Shown piece after piece: positions 1 through 9,370 of a stretch of DNA of 50,911 bases; position 1 is the stretch's first letter; the number at the start of each line of letters is the position of its first letter. Source of the DNA: Candidatus Nitrotoga sp. BS (GTDB lineage Bacteria > Pseudomonadota > Gammaproteobacteria > Burkholderiales > Gallionellaceae); NCBI RefSeq assembly GCF_927797785.1, contig NZ_CAKMLL010000034.1, forward strand, positions 1 through 50,911. The letters are read 5' to 3'. Both the position numbers and the translations under genes were made by a program. The notes below the pieces were generated by a model. The model saw nothing but the letters and a program-made list of their open reading frames with translations, was not told where the DNA came from and made no database searches.

Positions 1-50
1 CCACATGATCAATCACTTTCTCAAATACAATATCGATCTTGGTGCGTCGT

Positions 51-1034
51 TCATGTGTCAAGTCCCGGCTGGTTATAAACGCGCTTCTTGAATAATTCAG
101 GTTTTTTCTTGTGCCAATCTTTCAGAGCCTGAACCGGCGAGAGATGCTTGAGTGCGCGTTGCGGAATCTGATGGTTGTAGGTCTTCAAGTAGCTTTCGAG
201 CGTCGCCTCCAACTCGGCAGCAGAAGCGAATCTCGTCTGACTCACCAGCTCGCTGATTCTGCCATTGAAGCGCTCCACCATGCCGTTGGTTTGTGGGTGG
301 CGCGGTGGGCACAGACGGTGCTCGATATTCAGTTCTTTGCACCGCACATCGAAGCTGTGGCGTCCCGTAGGTTCCCGTTTTTTGCTGGTGAATCGGTCCG
401 TGAATTGACTGCCGTTGTCCGTGAGAAGATTGACGATCTTCATCGGTGCTGCGTGCTCCAAGCGGTTCAGAAAATCCACGCTGCTGTTCTCGCTTTGATC
501 TGCGTAGATGCGCATGAACACCCAGCGAGTTGCGCGGTCGATGGCCACGAACAGGTAGCGCCGCTCGCTCTCGTTTGGCATCTGCGGCAGGTACTTGATA
601 TCCATGTGCAGGAAGCCAGGCTCATAGTCCTTGAAGGTCTTGATGGGCGACTGCACTTCTCCGGCATCTGCACGTGCCTTGGCTTGAAGGGCGCGCAGAT
701 TGCCCACCCCGTGGCGGCGCAGGCATCTATCCAGTCCTGAGCGTGAGACGTTCGGGTTGATGAACCCTCGCACCACAGCAACCAAGTCATCGAGCGGCAG
801 TAGAGTCAGGCAGCGCAACTCCACCGCGATCGCCTCTTGCCCAGGCGTCAGCGTTGTGTTCAGCTTGTGCGGTCGGTGCGACAGATCTTGAGGGTCGTCG
901 CGCCCCTTCCACTTGCGGGCCGTCGCCAGGCTGATGTTGTAGATATCTGCCAGCTCAACCAAGGACGCTGACGACTTTTTGATCTCGGCTCGCGTACGCG
1001 GCGTGGTTCGGGCCTGGGCATGCACTTCACTCAT
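51..1034 (-). CDS. IS481-family transposase
   Basis: This is a complete 327-residue transposase. An N-terminal helix-turn-helix region (about residues 20-60, with TARKWKGRDD) is followed by a retroviral-integrase-like DDE core. The three acidic positions are visible as HMDIK (first Asp), LLTDNGSQF (second Asp) and NGMVERFNG (Glu), and the C-terminal YNHQIPQRAL stretch is typical of IS481 relatives. The family cuts and joins DNA ends. The reading frame has no internal stop, so the enzyme may be active. I could not identify terminal inverted repeats: the left end lies close to or beyond the window edge, and the right end should fall between 1035 and about 1140, next to another IS scar. Family assignment is from motif recognition. 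Confidence 0.9.
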   Translation of the reverse strand: MSEVHAQARTTPRTRAEIKKSSASLVELADIYNISLATARKWKGRDDPQDLSHRPHKLNTTLTPGQEAIAVELRCLTLLPLDDLVAVVRGFINPNVSRSGLDRCLRRHGVGNLRALQAKARADAGEVQSPIKTFKDYEPGFLHMDIKYLPQMPNESERRYLFVAIDRATRWVFMRIYADQSENSSVDFLNRLEHAAPMKIVNLLTDNGSQFTDRFTSKKREPTGRHSFDVRCKELNIEHRLCPPRHPQTNGMVERFNGRISELVSQTRFASAAELEATLESYLKTYNHQIPQRALKHLSPVQALKDWHKKKPELFKKRVYNQPGLDT

Positions 1035-1147
1035 CTGGACTGCTCCACTTTAAAGACTCAATTACGCTACGCATCAGATCCCTTGCTCGGAATAGTGCCC
1101 AGCTCCTGGTGGGTATATGATCACACGGGACGCGACAGCTAACGATA

Positions 1148-1317
1148 CTCGGCACGCAGCAAGTACCTGTGGCTGTATAGCGCTGAAAACATGCCTGCGG
1201 CAGCAGCAGAACGGTTCAATGCGATCAGGCGGGGCAACTTGAAGACGGCGCGTGCTTGGGCGCTGAAAGAATCGTTGCGGGAACTGTGGTGCTATCACAG
1301 CACAGGCTGGGCTGGTC
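1148..1317 (+). pseudogene. ISL3-family transposase fragment
   Basis: Translating in the frame that starts at 1148 gives about 56 residues, including SKYLWLYSAENM, LKTARAWALKESLREL and WCYHSTGWA. This is the strongly conserved internal region of ISL3-family transposases (KYLWLYS..N, LKT.RAW.IKE.LR.LW). There is no start codon, and homology stops abruptly near 1310 where an IS30-type sequence begins. It is a non-functional remnant cut by later insertion or deletion. Confidence 0.8.
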
Positions 1318-1734
1318 AAAAGCAAACATGCCAACGGGGTAACGGCCGTCATCCAGTCCCTGTTTGAACCTTACCGCGACCGCTGCCACACGATTACTTT
1401 TGACAATGGGAAAGAATTCGCCGGGCATGAAACTATCACCGCTTGCCTGGATGCGGCTGTCTTCTTTGCCCATCCTTACCATTCGTGGGAGCGTGGCTTG
1501 AATGAGAACACCAATGGCTTAATCCGCCAGTACTTCCCCAAGAGCACCAACCTGCTGAACGTGACCCCTGAACAAGTCACATTCGCCATCAACCAAATGA
1601 ACCATCGGCCTAGAAAATGCCTGGACTGGAAAACGCCGCATGAGGTATTCTTTGGACAACCCAGCACATGGGCGAAGCCAGCACTGAATGTTGCACTTCG
1701 AATGAGAATCCAAGGAACGTTTAAAACATGTTAG
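1312..1734 (+). pseudogene. IS30-family transposase, 3' part
   Basis: An open frame from about 1312 to the TAG at 1732-1734 encodes the C-terminal catalytic half of an IS30-family transposase: ITFDNGKEFAGH (second Asp), FAHPYHSWERGLNENTNGL (region before and including the catalytic Glu) and INQMNHRPRKCLDWKTPHEVF, the family's usual tail. The N-terminal half (HTH and first Asp) is missing and replaced by the ISL3 fragment. A TTG at 1498 could only start a meaningless short peptide. The stop overlaps the terminal TAA (1731-1733) of the convergent ABC auxiliary gene, so the insertion point lies immediately beyond that gene. Confidence 0.85.
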
Positions 1735-3071
1735 CGTCTTCTTCGCCACCACAGCATAGTGCCTACCATGGTTAACAGTATAGGCGTGGCAATCAGTAAG
1801 CTGCCACTGATTATGGCCAGATGGACTTTGCTCAAGTTAATCATCCCGTCTTTCACTGCACGGGGTTGAGTGGTGATGAGTCTCTCTTCGTTCCCTAGCC
1901 AATTCGTCATGTTGATGCCGAGATCAATATTGCCGCCGTTACCGGAATAGGTGTTGGCAAGAAACGAACCGCTTCCGACGATAACGATGCGTTGTTCGCG
2001 ATCGTTTATGTTGCGTTGCAGGGCGAGCGCGATTGTCGCTGGGCCTGGGATGTCATAGGCTTTGTTGAAGTGTGGCTTTCCTTGTGGTGTGTCACGGCTA
2101 ATCCAGCCACGCGGAGCGGCTTCTATCAACGGGGTGCGCTGCCATGCAGTATTTTCCTCCCAGCCAATGGCGCGTGCAAAGGGAAAAACTGTGTTCAAGT
2201 TGAAGCTTTGTGTGATGGCATGTGGTGGGTAGCCCGCACCCAGCGCCCAAGTCGCAGGAATATTCATCTTTTCTGCTGTTGGATCAATCACGATGCCAGG
2301 CGTGAGGATTATGTCCAATTTTTCGGCCAGACGCTCCAGTCCATGTAATGGTTCGGCGTCTACTAGCCACAGCAGGTTACCGCCGTTGGCGATATAACGC
2401 AGTAGTTTATCTATTTCGCCTTGTAATAGATCGATTTGCGGCTGCGTAATGATCAGCATGTTGGCATTGATTGGCACTTCCTGGGCTAGTGTTAAATTTA
2501 GGCTGTTAAGATGAAAGCCATTTCGTTGCAGCCGCTTGCCGAATTCGCCGAGATCGTGATTTGCGATGCCTTCCAGATTGCGTTCACCATGTCCATCAAG
2601 ATACATAACTAATTGATTTTTTGTGTGAGCCATACGTAATAACACGCTGGTAAGCGCTTGCTCGTTCAACATGGTGAGATGCTCGCGTTTGCCGCCATAG
2701 TCAACCAGCATTTCGCCATTTACATGGATATTGACCTTGCGTGCTTCCTCTGGTTGCTTCACTGGGTCGATGAAAGTGAGCGAAATGTCAGGTTTATAGC
2801 GCTGATAGAGGGCGACAAAATCACGGGTTAGCCTGTGCATATCTCCCAAGTTGGCATTCTGTCCGGTTACATACATCGTTAGTTTTATTTCTCCTTGCAG
2901 CTGGCTTAGTACATTTACACTGCTATCTGCCAAGCTGTTGCTGGCGTTTTGGGTCATATCCCATTGTGTCGGGTGCTGTGCGGCGAAGTGATACAACGTG
3001 ACTATAGCGGCAAGCAGCAGTGCGGCGAAGGCAAGGTTTTTAATCAGTAGATTGAGTTGTGGAAGTTTCAT
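1731..3071 (-). CDS. GldG-type ABC transporter auxiliary protein
   Basis: This 446-residue protein has one membrane helix near the N terminus (about residues 10-32), a long extracytoplasmic region and a C-terminal helix (about 415-440) followed by WWRRRR. The layout matches the ABC_transp_aux/GldG family, in which the outside domain resembles a ThuA/IFT52-like fold. It is the third gene of a minus-strand operon, 12 bp after the permease gene. The usual family role is as a partner of a GldA/GldF-like exporter; the substrate is unknown in non-gliding bacteria. In many proteobacteria a DUF4340 gene follows. Here it is absent, and IS remnants begin directly at the stop codon. Confidence 0.85.
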   Translation of the reverse strand: MKLPQLNLLIKNLAFAALLLAAIVTLYHFAAQHPTQWDMTQNASNSLADSSVNVLSQLQGEIKLTMYVTGQNANLGDMHRLTRDFVALYQRYKPDISLTFIDPVKQPEEARKVNIHVNGEMLVDYGGKREHLTMLNEQALTSVLLRMAHTKNQLVMYLDGHGERNLEGIANHDLGEFGKRLQRNGFHLNSLNLTLAQEVPINANMLIITQPQIDLLQGEIDKLLRYIANGGNLLWLVDAEPLHGLERLAEKLDIILTPGIVIDPTAEKMNIPATWALGAGYPPHAITQSFNLNTVFPFARAIGWEENTAWQRTPLIEAAPRGWISRDTPQGKPHFNKAYDIPGPATIALALQRNINDREQRIVIVGSGSFLANTYSGNGGNIDLGINMTNWLGNEERLITTQPRAVKDGMINLSKVHLAIISGSLLIATPILLTMVGTMLWWRRRR

Positions 3072-3083
3072 GCTGGAAGCCTA

Positions 3084-3827
3084 TTAGCTATAAATGCGGT
3101 TATTATGCAGCCGCCGTATTGTTAGCAACAGAAAGGCGGTACAGAACAGCAGGAAAAAAATCAGGTCTGTACTATTCAACAGGCCATTATTGAAGCTTTG
3201 AAAATGGCTGGTAGGAGTGAGCGAGCGCCAAATGTTGTCATTTTCCATTGCGCTTACTTCCATCAGCCAGAGACCGAAAAATATGGCCAATGCACCGATA
3301 GCGGCCACCGCTGGCTGCGCAGTAAGTGAGGAAACATACATTCCCAATGCGACGTAACTGGCGGCAAGCAGTACTATCCCCAGCGCATTGGTGAGGAGAA
3401 GGCCAGTGTCCAATTGTGTGCCTGCGGCCAGCGTTAGCACCATCAAAATGCAGCTTGCGATGATGAGCAGCAGAAATAGCATCAGACCGATGAACTTCCC
3501 TAGCACAATGTGACTATCGGAAACCGGTGCGCTCATTAATAGAATCAGGGTCTGGTTGCGTCGTTCCTCGGCGATCAAGCGCATGGTAAATATTGGTATC
3601 AACATCATCAAAATCAGCGCGACGGTGCCGAATAATGGAGTCGTCACAGCTATTGTGACGCCGGGAGCGTTGGCAAGTTGAGCCAGTTGTGTCTGTACTT
3701 GCAAAAAAGCATCAAGGCGCGCCAGGAAAAACCAGGCGAGGATAAATTGCAGAGCGCCCAAAATCAGCCAGGTCGAAGGGATGACGAACAGGCTGCGAAA
3801 TTCCTTGTGCGCAATGGCTAAAATCAT
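3084..3827 (-). CDS. ABC-2 type permease (GldF-like)
   Basis: This 247-residue, very hydrophobic protein has about six predicted membrane segments, for example around residues 17-37, 57-80, 105-130, 140-165, 170-190 and 222-240. The stretch MRLIAEERRNQTLILLMSAP is the hallmark of ABC-2 permeases of the GldF type (ABC-2 family transporter). Its start overlaps the end of the ATPase gene by 4 bp (ATGA), which suggests translational coupling. With the neighbouring ATPase and GldG-like protein it should form an inner-membrane exporter. The substrate cannot be read from sequence. Confidence 0.88.
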   Translation of the reverse strand: MILAIAHKEFRSLFVIPSTWLILGALQFILAWFFLARLDAFLQVQTQLAQLANAPGVTIAVTTPLFGTVALILMMLIPIFTMRLIAEERRNQTLILLMSAPVSDSHIVLGKFIGLMLFLLLIIASCILMVLTLAAGTQLDTGLLLTNALGIVLLAASYVALGMYVSSLTAQPAVAAIGALAIFFGLWLMEVSAMENDNIWRSLTPTSHFQSFNNGLLNSTDLIFFLLFCTAFLLLTIRRLHNNRIYS

Positions 3828-4762
3828 AATTTATCGTCTTGAGTGATTTGCATAAACACATCTTCCAAGCGCGTTCGCAACGGAACGAGTTGTTCCGCTT
3901 GCCAGCCATGTTGTGCGGCAAGCGCTAGCAGAGCAGCGCTTGGATTTGTGTTCGCTGCATGCAGAATGCGGAACTGTGTAGCGGACAGCTGGTCTACCTG
4001 CTGTACTTCGATGATGGCTTGCAATTCGGAAAGCACAGGCGGCGCCAACAGGGTGACAATGAAGCCTGGTTGACTGCCGTATTGCTGCATTTTTGTGCTG
4101 CTATCGCCGTAAATTAGGCGACCGTGATGCATGATTTCAACGCGGTCACAGATGCTTTCCACTTCGCCTAGTAGATGGGTGGAAAGGATAACGCTGTGCA
4201 TATTCCCTAATTCGCGTATCAATGTACGGATGTCACGGATCTGAGATGGGTCTAAGCCAACGGTGGGCTCGTCGAGAATGATTACTTCTGGTTGATGGAT
4301 GATTGCTTGTGCAATGCCAACACGTTGCTGATAGCCCTTGGAAAGGGTTCCGATGGTTTTTTTTCCGTGGTTCTGTAAGCCGCAACGACGCTTAGTTTCA
4401 GTCAAAGCATCCTCAATCTGTGCACGGGGCATACGATGCAGCTTGGCGGCGAATATAAGGAAATCATTTACGCTCATTTCCCGATATAGAGGCAGCGTTT
4501 CTGGCAAAAATCCGGTTCGCGCCTTAGCGTTCTGGGGCTGGCGTGAGAGGTCAAAGCCGCATATTTCAATTTGCCCTGAATGCGGCAACAGTGCACCGGT
4601 CAGCATTTGCAAAGTAGTACTTTTGCCGGCACCATTGTGTCCAAGTAGCCCGAGCACCTCTCCATGCCGAAGTTCTAACGATATGCCATGGATGACCTCG
4701 CGTTGACCGAAACAGCGAATCAGATTGCGTGCAGATAGGGTGATTGGTGCGGTGACAGACAT
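3824..4762 (-). CDS. ABC transporter ATP-binding protein (GldA-like)
   Basis: This 312-residue ATPase has all the nucleotide-binding motifs: Walker A GHNGAGKST (about residue 41), Q-loop region GFLPETLPLY, signature LSKGYQQR, Walker B VIILDEPTVGLDPSQ and the switch His in ILSTHLLGEV. The C-terminal extension of about 80 residues is usual for ABC-2 exporter ATPases. It is the first gene of the three-gene minus-strand operon. It powers the ABC-2 permease next to it. The start ATG at 4762 lies just after the 295-bp gap that separates it from the divergent TPR gene. Confidence 0.92.
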   Translation of the reverse strand: MSVTAPITLSARNLIRCFGQREVIHGISLELRHGEVLGLLGHNGAGKSTTLQMLTGALLPHSGQIEICGFDLSRQPQNAKARTGFLPETLPLYREMSVNDFLIFAAKLHRMPRAQIEDALTETKRRCGLQNHGKKTIGTLSKGYQQRVGIAQAIIHQPEVIILDEPTVGLDPSQIRDIRTLIRELGNMHSVILSTHLLGEVESICDRVEIMHHGRLIYGDSSTKMQQYGSQPGFIVTLLAPPVLSELQAIIEVQQVDQLSATQFRILHAANTNPSAALLALAAQHGWQAEQLVPLRTRLEDVFMQITQDDKL

Positions 4763-5057
4763 TAGTGCTTATGCAGATTGTGTGGGAAGGTGAATATAAC
4801 CTAATATGTCGTTTTGCTTCATAATGAACATATTGATCATGCTGGGTAACAAAATTAAGGGTGTCTCTAATAAGTTTATATTTTTCTTATGAGTAACAAT
4901 GAGATATAACCATGAATGGCATCGCGGCAACGCATTTTGACGTTCTTCGAATCTGCGCTACCCTTCGCTTTGACAATACACATAGAGATTATGGCTCAAT
5001 CAGAGAGTATATGCGACTCCATGAATTTTTTATTTTTAAAATACCTACCTATTAAAT
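4763..5057. other. Divergent intergenic region, no gene seen
   Basis: This 295-bp gap lies between the start of the ABC operon (leftward) and the TPR gene (rightward), so it must carry promoters in both directions. It is AT-rich, especially 4860-4900 and 5020-5060. I see no convincing -35/-10 pair with correct spacing, no ORF with a ribosome site and no clear hairpin. Confidence 0.4.
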
Positions 5058-6776
5058 ATGATGAACTTAAAACGTAGCACAGTTTTTTTTGCATTGTTGC
5101 TGATTTCTTGTGCGCACGCGTCGCAACAGGATACGGGGCATGCGGAAAAGCCGGAACTTGAAGCTAAAAAGCAAGCGGAACTGCCCAAGCAGGAATTGAC
5201 TGAGCAGATACTCTATGAGTATCTGCTGGGAGATATGGCCCTGCAGCGTGGTCAGCCTGAATTGGCTGCACAGCTCTACCTGAAGCTGGCCAACGCCACG
5301 CGTGATCCGCGCTTGGCGCGCTATGCTGCACATTTGGCTTTTGAGACGCGCCAAATGGACAAGGCGATGTCAGCATTCAACCTGTGGCTGGAAATAGAGC
5401 CAGATTCACTGCTGGCAAAACAGGCTCTGGCAGCCCTGTTGGTAAGTGGCGGCAAACTGGATGAAGCGCGCCCACATCTCATAAGTCTTTTAGCGGCAAC
5501 GACGGAGGATGTCGGAAATATTTTTACGCGAGTTTCCTCAATGATCGCGAGTTATCCCGATAAAAATGCCGCATTTAATTTACTTCGTGAACTGGCGCAG
5601 CCTTACCCCCAAGTGGCGGAGGCGCGTTGGGTGTTGGCGCAAGTAGCGGAAGCCGCAGGTCAGCACGAATTAGCCTTGAAAGAAGCTCAACAAGCATATG
5701 CCTTGCGACCGGAATGGGATAGTGCCGTGCTACTCAATGCCCGATTATTGCAGAGTACATTGCCACAGGAGGCATTGACGCTGCTGAAGAAATATCTTGA
5801 AACTTATCCTGACACAAAGGAGGTGCGCCTTTTTTATGCGCGCGCGCTGATGCAGCAGAAACAAAATCGAGAAGCGCGCTCAGAATTTCAGCAGCTACTT
5901 AACGCGTACCCGGATAACGCTGATCTGGCGTTCGCGGTGGGATTGTTGTCGTTAGACATGGGTGAGCTGGATCGTGGTGAGAAAGAGTTACAGCAGGCTC
6001 TTGCTAATAAAAAGAAAGATGAAAACGTAGTGTATTACTACCTTGGCCAGTTGAGTGAAGCTAAGAAGCATGAAGAAGAGGCAATGAAAAACTACAGCAA
6101 AGTAAAGGATGGGGAGTATGAATTCTCCGCGCGCATACGCATGGCGTACCTAATCAATAAATCAGGTAAGTTGGATGAGGCGCGACAACTATTGCACAAG
6201 ACTATTCCGAAGAACAATAAGCAGCGCGCACAGCTGACCATGGTTGAGGCAAAGATTCTGCGCGATGCGCTTCAATTTGAAGCCGCCTATCAGGTACTAG
6301 TAAAAGAACTGGAAAAGTTACCCAACCAACCAGAGTTAATGTATGAGGCGGCGATGTTAGCGGAAAGGGTCGGGAAACATCATGCATTTGAGCAGATGAT
6401 GCGAAAGCTAATTGAGATCGAGCCTGGTAACGCACAAGCATACAACGCGTTGGGCTATGGTCTGTTAGAGCGCAATGAGCGTGTACCAGAGGCGATGAAA
6501 CTGGTGGAGAAGGCATACCAGCTTGCTCCGGATGACGCCGGCATCATTGACAGTATGGGTTTAGGGTATTATCGCTTGGGCAATCTGCCCAAGAGTTTAG
6601 AGTTCCTGCGGCGTGCCTATGCCGCCAATCCAGATCCGGAAATTGCTGCGCATCTCGGTGAGGTGCTGTGGGAGCAGGGTGAAAAAGAGCAAGCAAAAAA
6701 AATGTGGAGCGACGCATTAAAATCTCATCCTGATAACACAGTGCTGCAGTTTGTGATCAAGAAATTCGCGCCTTGA
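5058..6776 (+). CDS. TPR-repeat protein upstream of lolB
   Basis: This 572-residue protein has an N-terminal export signal (MMNLKRSTVF then hydrophobic LLLISC). LISC fits a lipobox, with Cys18 as the possible lipidated residue. The rest is an array of tetratricopeptide repeats; clear ones include PDSLLAKQALAALLVSGGKLDEA, cut short here as its key part LAALLVSGGKLDEA, AYNALGYGLLERN and GIIDSMGLGYYRLGNLPKSLE. TPR arrays bind partner proteins. Its stop overlaps the start of lolB by 4 bp, so the two are translationally coupled; the same pairing is common in betaproteobacteria. A role in outer-membrane or envelope assembly is inference. No strong Shine-Dalgarno sequence is visible before the tandem ATGs at 5058 and 5061. 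Confidence 0.85.
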   Translation: MMNLKRSTVFFALLLISCAHASQQDTGHAEKPELEAKKQAELPKQELTEQILYEYLLGDMALQRGQPELAAQLYLKLANATRDPRLARYAAHLAFETRQMDKAMSAFNLWLEIEPDSLLAKQALAALLVSGGKLDEARPHLISLLAATTEDVGNIFTRVSSMIASYPDKNAAFNLLRELAQPYPQVAEARWVLAQVAEAAGQHELALKEAQQAYALRPEWDSAVLLNARLLQSTLPQEALTLLKKYLETYPDTKEVRLFYARALMQQKQNREARSEFQQLLNAYPDNADLAFAVGLLSLDMGELDRGEKELQQALANKKKDENVVYYYLGQLSEAKKHEEEAMKNYSKVKDGEYEFSARIRMAYLINKSGKLDEARQLLHKTIPKNNKQRAQLTMVEAKILRDALQFEAAYQVLVKELEKLPNQPELMYEAAMLAERVGKHHAFEQMMRKLIEIEPGNAQAYNALGYGLLERNERVPEAMKLVEKAYQLAPDDAGIIDSMGLGYYRLGNLPKSLEFLRRAYAANPDPEIAAHLGEVLWEQGEKEQAKKMWSDALKSHPDNTVLQFVIKKFAP

Positions 6777-7336
6777 TACATCGAGCGTTTCTTCTGTATC
6801 TCTTGTTGCTGGTCGGTTGCGCAAACGTGCCGCCAGTACCTCAGCCAGTTACGCGACCCCCGCAGACGGAATATGTACCTTTTGTGCTGTCCGGGCGGAT
6901 TGCCGTACAGCATGATGGGAACCGATCTTTATCCGGAGTACGCTGGATGCATCGTGCTGAGACAGATGAAATCCTGCTACTTGCCCCTTTGGGGCAGACT
7001 ATGGCTCGCATTCGTAGCGACATGCAGGGGGCAACACTGGATATGCCGTTTAAGCACTACGTAGCAAAAAACGCCGACGAATTAACTCAGCAAGTGCTGG
7101 GATGGAGCTTGCCACTGTCTGGTTTGCGTTACTGGGTGTTGGCGTTGCCTGCGCCGAAGGGTGCATTTGACATCGAACATGATGCTAATGGACAGGTAAT
7201 GTTGTTAAGCCAAGATGGCTGGGTGATACGCTATACGCGCTATGCAGTGCAAACACCGGACAGCTTGCCGTTACGTCTTGCCATGCAACGCGATGGACTG
7301 GAAATCCAATTGCTGATTGATGAATGGGAAATTTAA
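6773..7336 (+). CDS. lolB: Outer-membrane lipoprotein LolB
   Basis: This 187-residue lipoprotein receives lipoproteins from LolA in the periplasm and inserts them into the outer membrane. The signal peptide ends in LLLVGC, a good lipobox with Cys16. The mature part starts with a Pro-rich linker and then the LolB beta-barrel-like fold, with FVLSGRIAVQHDGN and GVRWMHRAETDEILLLAPLG. The start is TTG at 6773 inside the TTGA overlap with the previous stop, and no ATG fits better. Its end overlaps ispE by 13 bp. The lolB-ispE-prs order is the usual gammaproteobacterial and betaproteobacterial arrangement and supports the call. Confidence 0.92.
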   Translation: MIHRAFLLYLLLLVGCANVPPVPQPVTRPPQTEYVPFVLSGRIAVQHDGNRSLSGVRWMHRAETDEILLLAPLGQTMARIRSDMQGATLDMPFKHYVAKNADELTQQVLGWSLPLSGLRYWVLALPAPKGAFDIEHDANGQVMLLSQDGWVIRYTRYAVQTPDSLPLRLAMQRDGLEIQLLIDEWEI

Positions 7337-8190
7337 CAAGCACTCTATCTTTTCCGGCACCAGCCAAGCTTAATCTTTTTTTGCATGTGGTAGGGCGAAG
7401 GATGGACGGCTACCATCTGCTGCAAACGCTGTTTCGTTTCATTGATTTTAGTGACATGTTGCATTTCTCGCTGCGCAGGGACGGTGTGGTGCGACGCATC
7501 AGTGCGCTTGATGGTGTGCCACAGGAACAGGACTTGTGCGTGCGCGCAGCGCGTCTGCTGCAAAAAGAATGTGGATGCAGTCTAGGTGTGGACATAACTC
7601 TGGATAAACGTATCCCGATGGGAGGTGGTTTGGGCGGCGGTAGTTCGGATGCAGCCACTACACTTATTGCGCTGAATAATCTGTGGGATTTGGGGTTGTC
7701 GCGCGAACGGTTAATGCAGATAGGCCTGTCTCTGGGTGCGGACGTACCGGTATTTGTGTTCGGCGAAAATGCCTATGCCGAGGGCATAGGCGAGCAATTG
7801 CAGGCCTACGTTGTGCCGGATGCTTGGTATGTGGTGTTGTTCCCGCCAGTGCATGTTGTTACGGCAAAGGTATTCGCACACTTGGATTTCGCGAACTTGG
7901 AATTGACACGGGAAGCGATTTCCCTCAGAATTCGCGGCCTTCCGTTACGGCTACCACACAACGATCTTCAGTCGGTGGTATGCGGCTTATACCCAGAAGT
8001 GGCGCGGCATCTTGTTTGGCTTGAGAAATTTGCGCAAGCTCAGATGAGTGGTTCTGGTGCATGTGTGTTTGCTGAATTTGTTACCGAGGCACAGGCGCAA
8101 GCAGTCATAGGACATTTGCCGTCAGACATGCGCGGTATAGTAGCGCGCGGTTTGCCGCAGCATCCACTGCGGGATATTACCGTAATGTGA
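7324..8190 (+). CDS. ispE: 4-diphosphocytidyl-2-C-methyl-D-erythritol kinase
   Basis: IspE phosphorylates CDP-methylerythritol with ATP in the MEP pathway to isopentenyl diphosphate. The 288 residues fit the family length. The N-terminal PAPAKLNLFLHVVGRRMDGY contains the conserved Lys, and the GHMP kinase ATP loop appears as PMGGGLGGGSSDAAT at about residue 99, preceding an Asp in the LGADVPVF segment. The C-terminal motif QMSGSGACVFAEF is also present. The ATG at 7324 lies inside the end of lolB, so translation is probably coupled. It is followed closely by tRNA-Gln. Confidence 0.96.
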   Translation: MGNLTSTLSFPAPAKLNLFLHVVGRRMDGYHLLQTLFRFIDFSDMLHFSLRRDGVVRRISALDGVPQEQDLCVRAARLLQKECGCSLGVDITLDKRIPMGGGLGGGSSDAATTLIALNNLWDLGLSRERLMQIGLSLGADVPVFVFGENAYAEGIGEQLQAYVVPDAWYVVLFPPVHVVTAKVFAHLDFANLELTREAISLRIRGLPLRLPHNDLQSVVCGLYPEVARHLVWLEKFAQAQMSGSGACVFAEFVTEAQAQAVIGHLPSDMRGIVARGLPQHPLRDITVM

Positions 8191-8203
8191 AATGCAAGAT
8201 TAT

Positions 8204-8278
8204 TGGGGAGTCGCCAAGTGGTAAGGCACCGGATTTTGATTCCGGCATTCGTAGGTTCGATCCCTACCTCCCCAGCCA
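8204..8278 (+). tRNA. tRNA-Gln (anticodon TTG)
   Basis: The sequence folds as a standard cloverleaf of 75 nt with an encoded CCA end. The acceptor stem is TGGGGAG paired with CTCCCCA. The anticodon stem CCGGA/TCCGG holds the loop TTTTGAT with anticodon TTG at 8236-8238. The T arm contains GGTTCGATCC. It sits 13 bp after ispE and before prs, a conserved position in many proteobacteria. Confidence 0.97.
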
Positions 8279-8301
8279 GTTTGAGAGATGTTGTTTGTTT
8301 G

Positions 8302-8321
8302 GGGCGCTTGCGCCCGTTTTT
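8302..8321 (+). terminator. Rho-independent terminator after tRNA-Gln
   Basis: GGGCG-CTTG-CGCCC forms a short GC-rich stem with a tetraloop, followed by GTTTTTAT. It lies between the tRNA and prs. It could end the tRNA transcript or act as a partial terminator so that prs is still reached by read-through. Confidence 0.7.
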
Positions 8322-8334
8322 ATTTAAGGGGAGC

Positions 8335-9288
8335 ATGGTGTCCGACGACAGCTTGATGGTGTTCACCGGCAATGCCAATCCTAAGCTTGCACAAGATGTA
8401 ACGCAGCACCTTAATATTCAACTTGGGCGAGCCACCGTTGGCCGTTTTTCAGACGGCGAGGTGCTGATAGAAGTTCATGACAACGTGCGCGGCAAAGACG
8501 TGTTCGTTTTGCAATCAACATGTGCCCCAACCAACGATAGTCTGATGGAAGTGCTAGTAATGGTGGATGCGCTTAAACGCGCTTCCGCTGGTCGTATCAT
8601 CGCCGCGCTGCCCTATTTTGGCTATGCCCGGCAGGACCGACGTCCGCGGTCTGTGCGCGTGGCGATTACAGCCAAGGTGGTGGCGAACATGCTGACTGGT
8701 GTTGGCGTGGATCGCGTTCTAACCATGGATTTGCATTCGGATCAGATACAGGGATTTTTCGATATTCCTGTGGACAACATATACGCTAGTCCGATTTTAT
8801 TGGCGGATGTGCGGAAGCATAATTACCAAAATCTGGTGGTGGTCTCGCCGGATGTGGGTGGAGTAGTGCGTGCGCGTGCATTGGCCAAGCGTTTGGAAGC
8901 TGATCTCACCATCATCGACAAGCGTCGCCCCAAACCCAATGAGGCCAAGGTGATGAACATCATTGGTGAAGTGGTAGGCCGAACCTGCTTGATTATGGAT
9001 GACTTGGTAGATACCGGTAATACCTTATGTGAGGCCGCTGATGCACTGAAAGCCAAAGGTGCAGAGAAGGTGGTGGCGTATTGCACACATCCGGTGTTGT
9101 CAGGCTCGGCGATTGAGCGCCTAGAAAATTCTGCAATAGATGAACTGGTCGTGACCGACACCATCCCGTTGAGTAATGAAGCTGCGGCTTGCAAGCGTAT
9201 CCGCCAGTTGAGTGTGGCCGAGCTGCTGGCCGAAACAATTCGTCGCGTTCATGCAGAAGAGTCCGTCAGCTCATTATTTATGGAATAG
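8335..9288 (+). CDS. prs: Ribose-phosphate pyrophosphokinase (PRPP synthase)
   Basis: This enzyme makes PRPP from ribose 5-phosphate and ATP for nucleotide, His and Trp synthesis. The start at 8335 is chosen because AAGGGGAG lies just upstream and the resulting 317 residues match the family (E. coli 315); a frame open back to 8203 only reads through the tRNA. Visible signatures are [39 protein letters not shown], the PRPP-binding site [11 protein letters not shown] and [13 protein letters not shown]. It forms a transcription unit with rplY, pth and ychF downstream. Confidence 0.97.
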   Translation: MVSDDSLMVFTGNANPKLAQDVTQHLNIQLGRATVGRFSDGEVLIEVHDNVRGKDVFVLQSTCAPTNDSLMEVLVMVDALKRASAGRIIAALPYFGYARQDRRPRSVRVAITAKVVANMLTGVGVDRVLTMDLHSDQIQGFFDIPVDNIYASPILLADVRKHNYQNLVVVSPDVGGVVRARALAKRLEADLTIIDKRRPKPNEAKVMNIIGEVVGRTCLIMDDLVDTGNTLCEAADALKAKGAEKVVAYCTHPVLSGSAIERLENSAIDELVVTDTIPLSNEAAACKRIRQLSVAELLAETIRRVHAEESVSSLFME

Positions 9289-9370
9289 TTTTTGTAGCCG
9301 TCATATTGACGACTACGTAACCTGGGATTGCCTGGTCGCGGGTGATTCCGAATTTGAAGTGGAGAAATAA

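Noticed and set aside
8203-8334. Upstream extension of prs through the tRNA
   Set aside because: The frame is open but reads through tRNA-Gln and its terminator; the ribosome site and the family N terminus both point to 8335.
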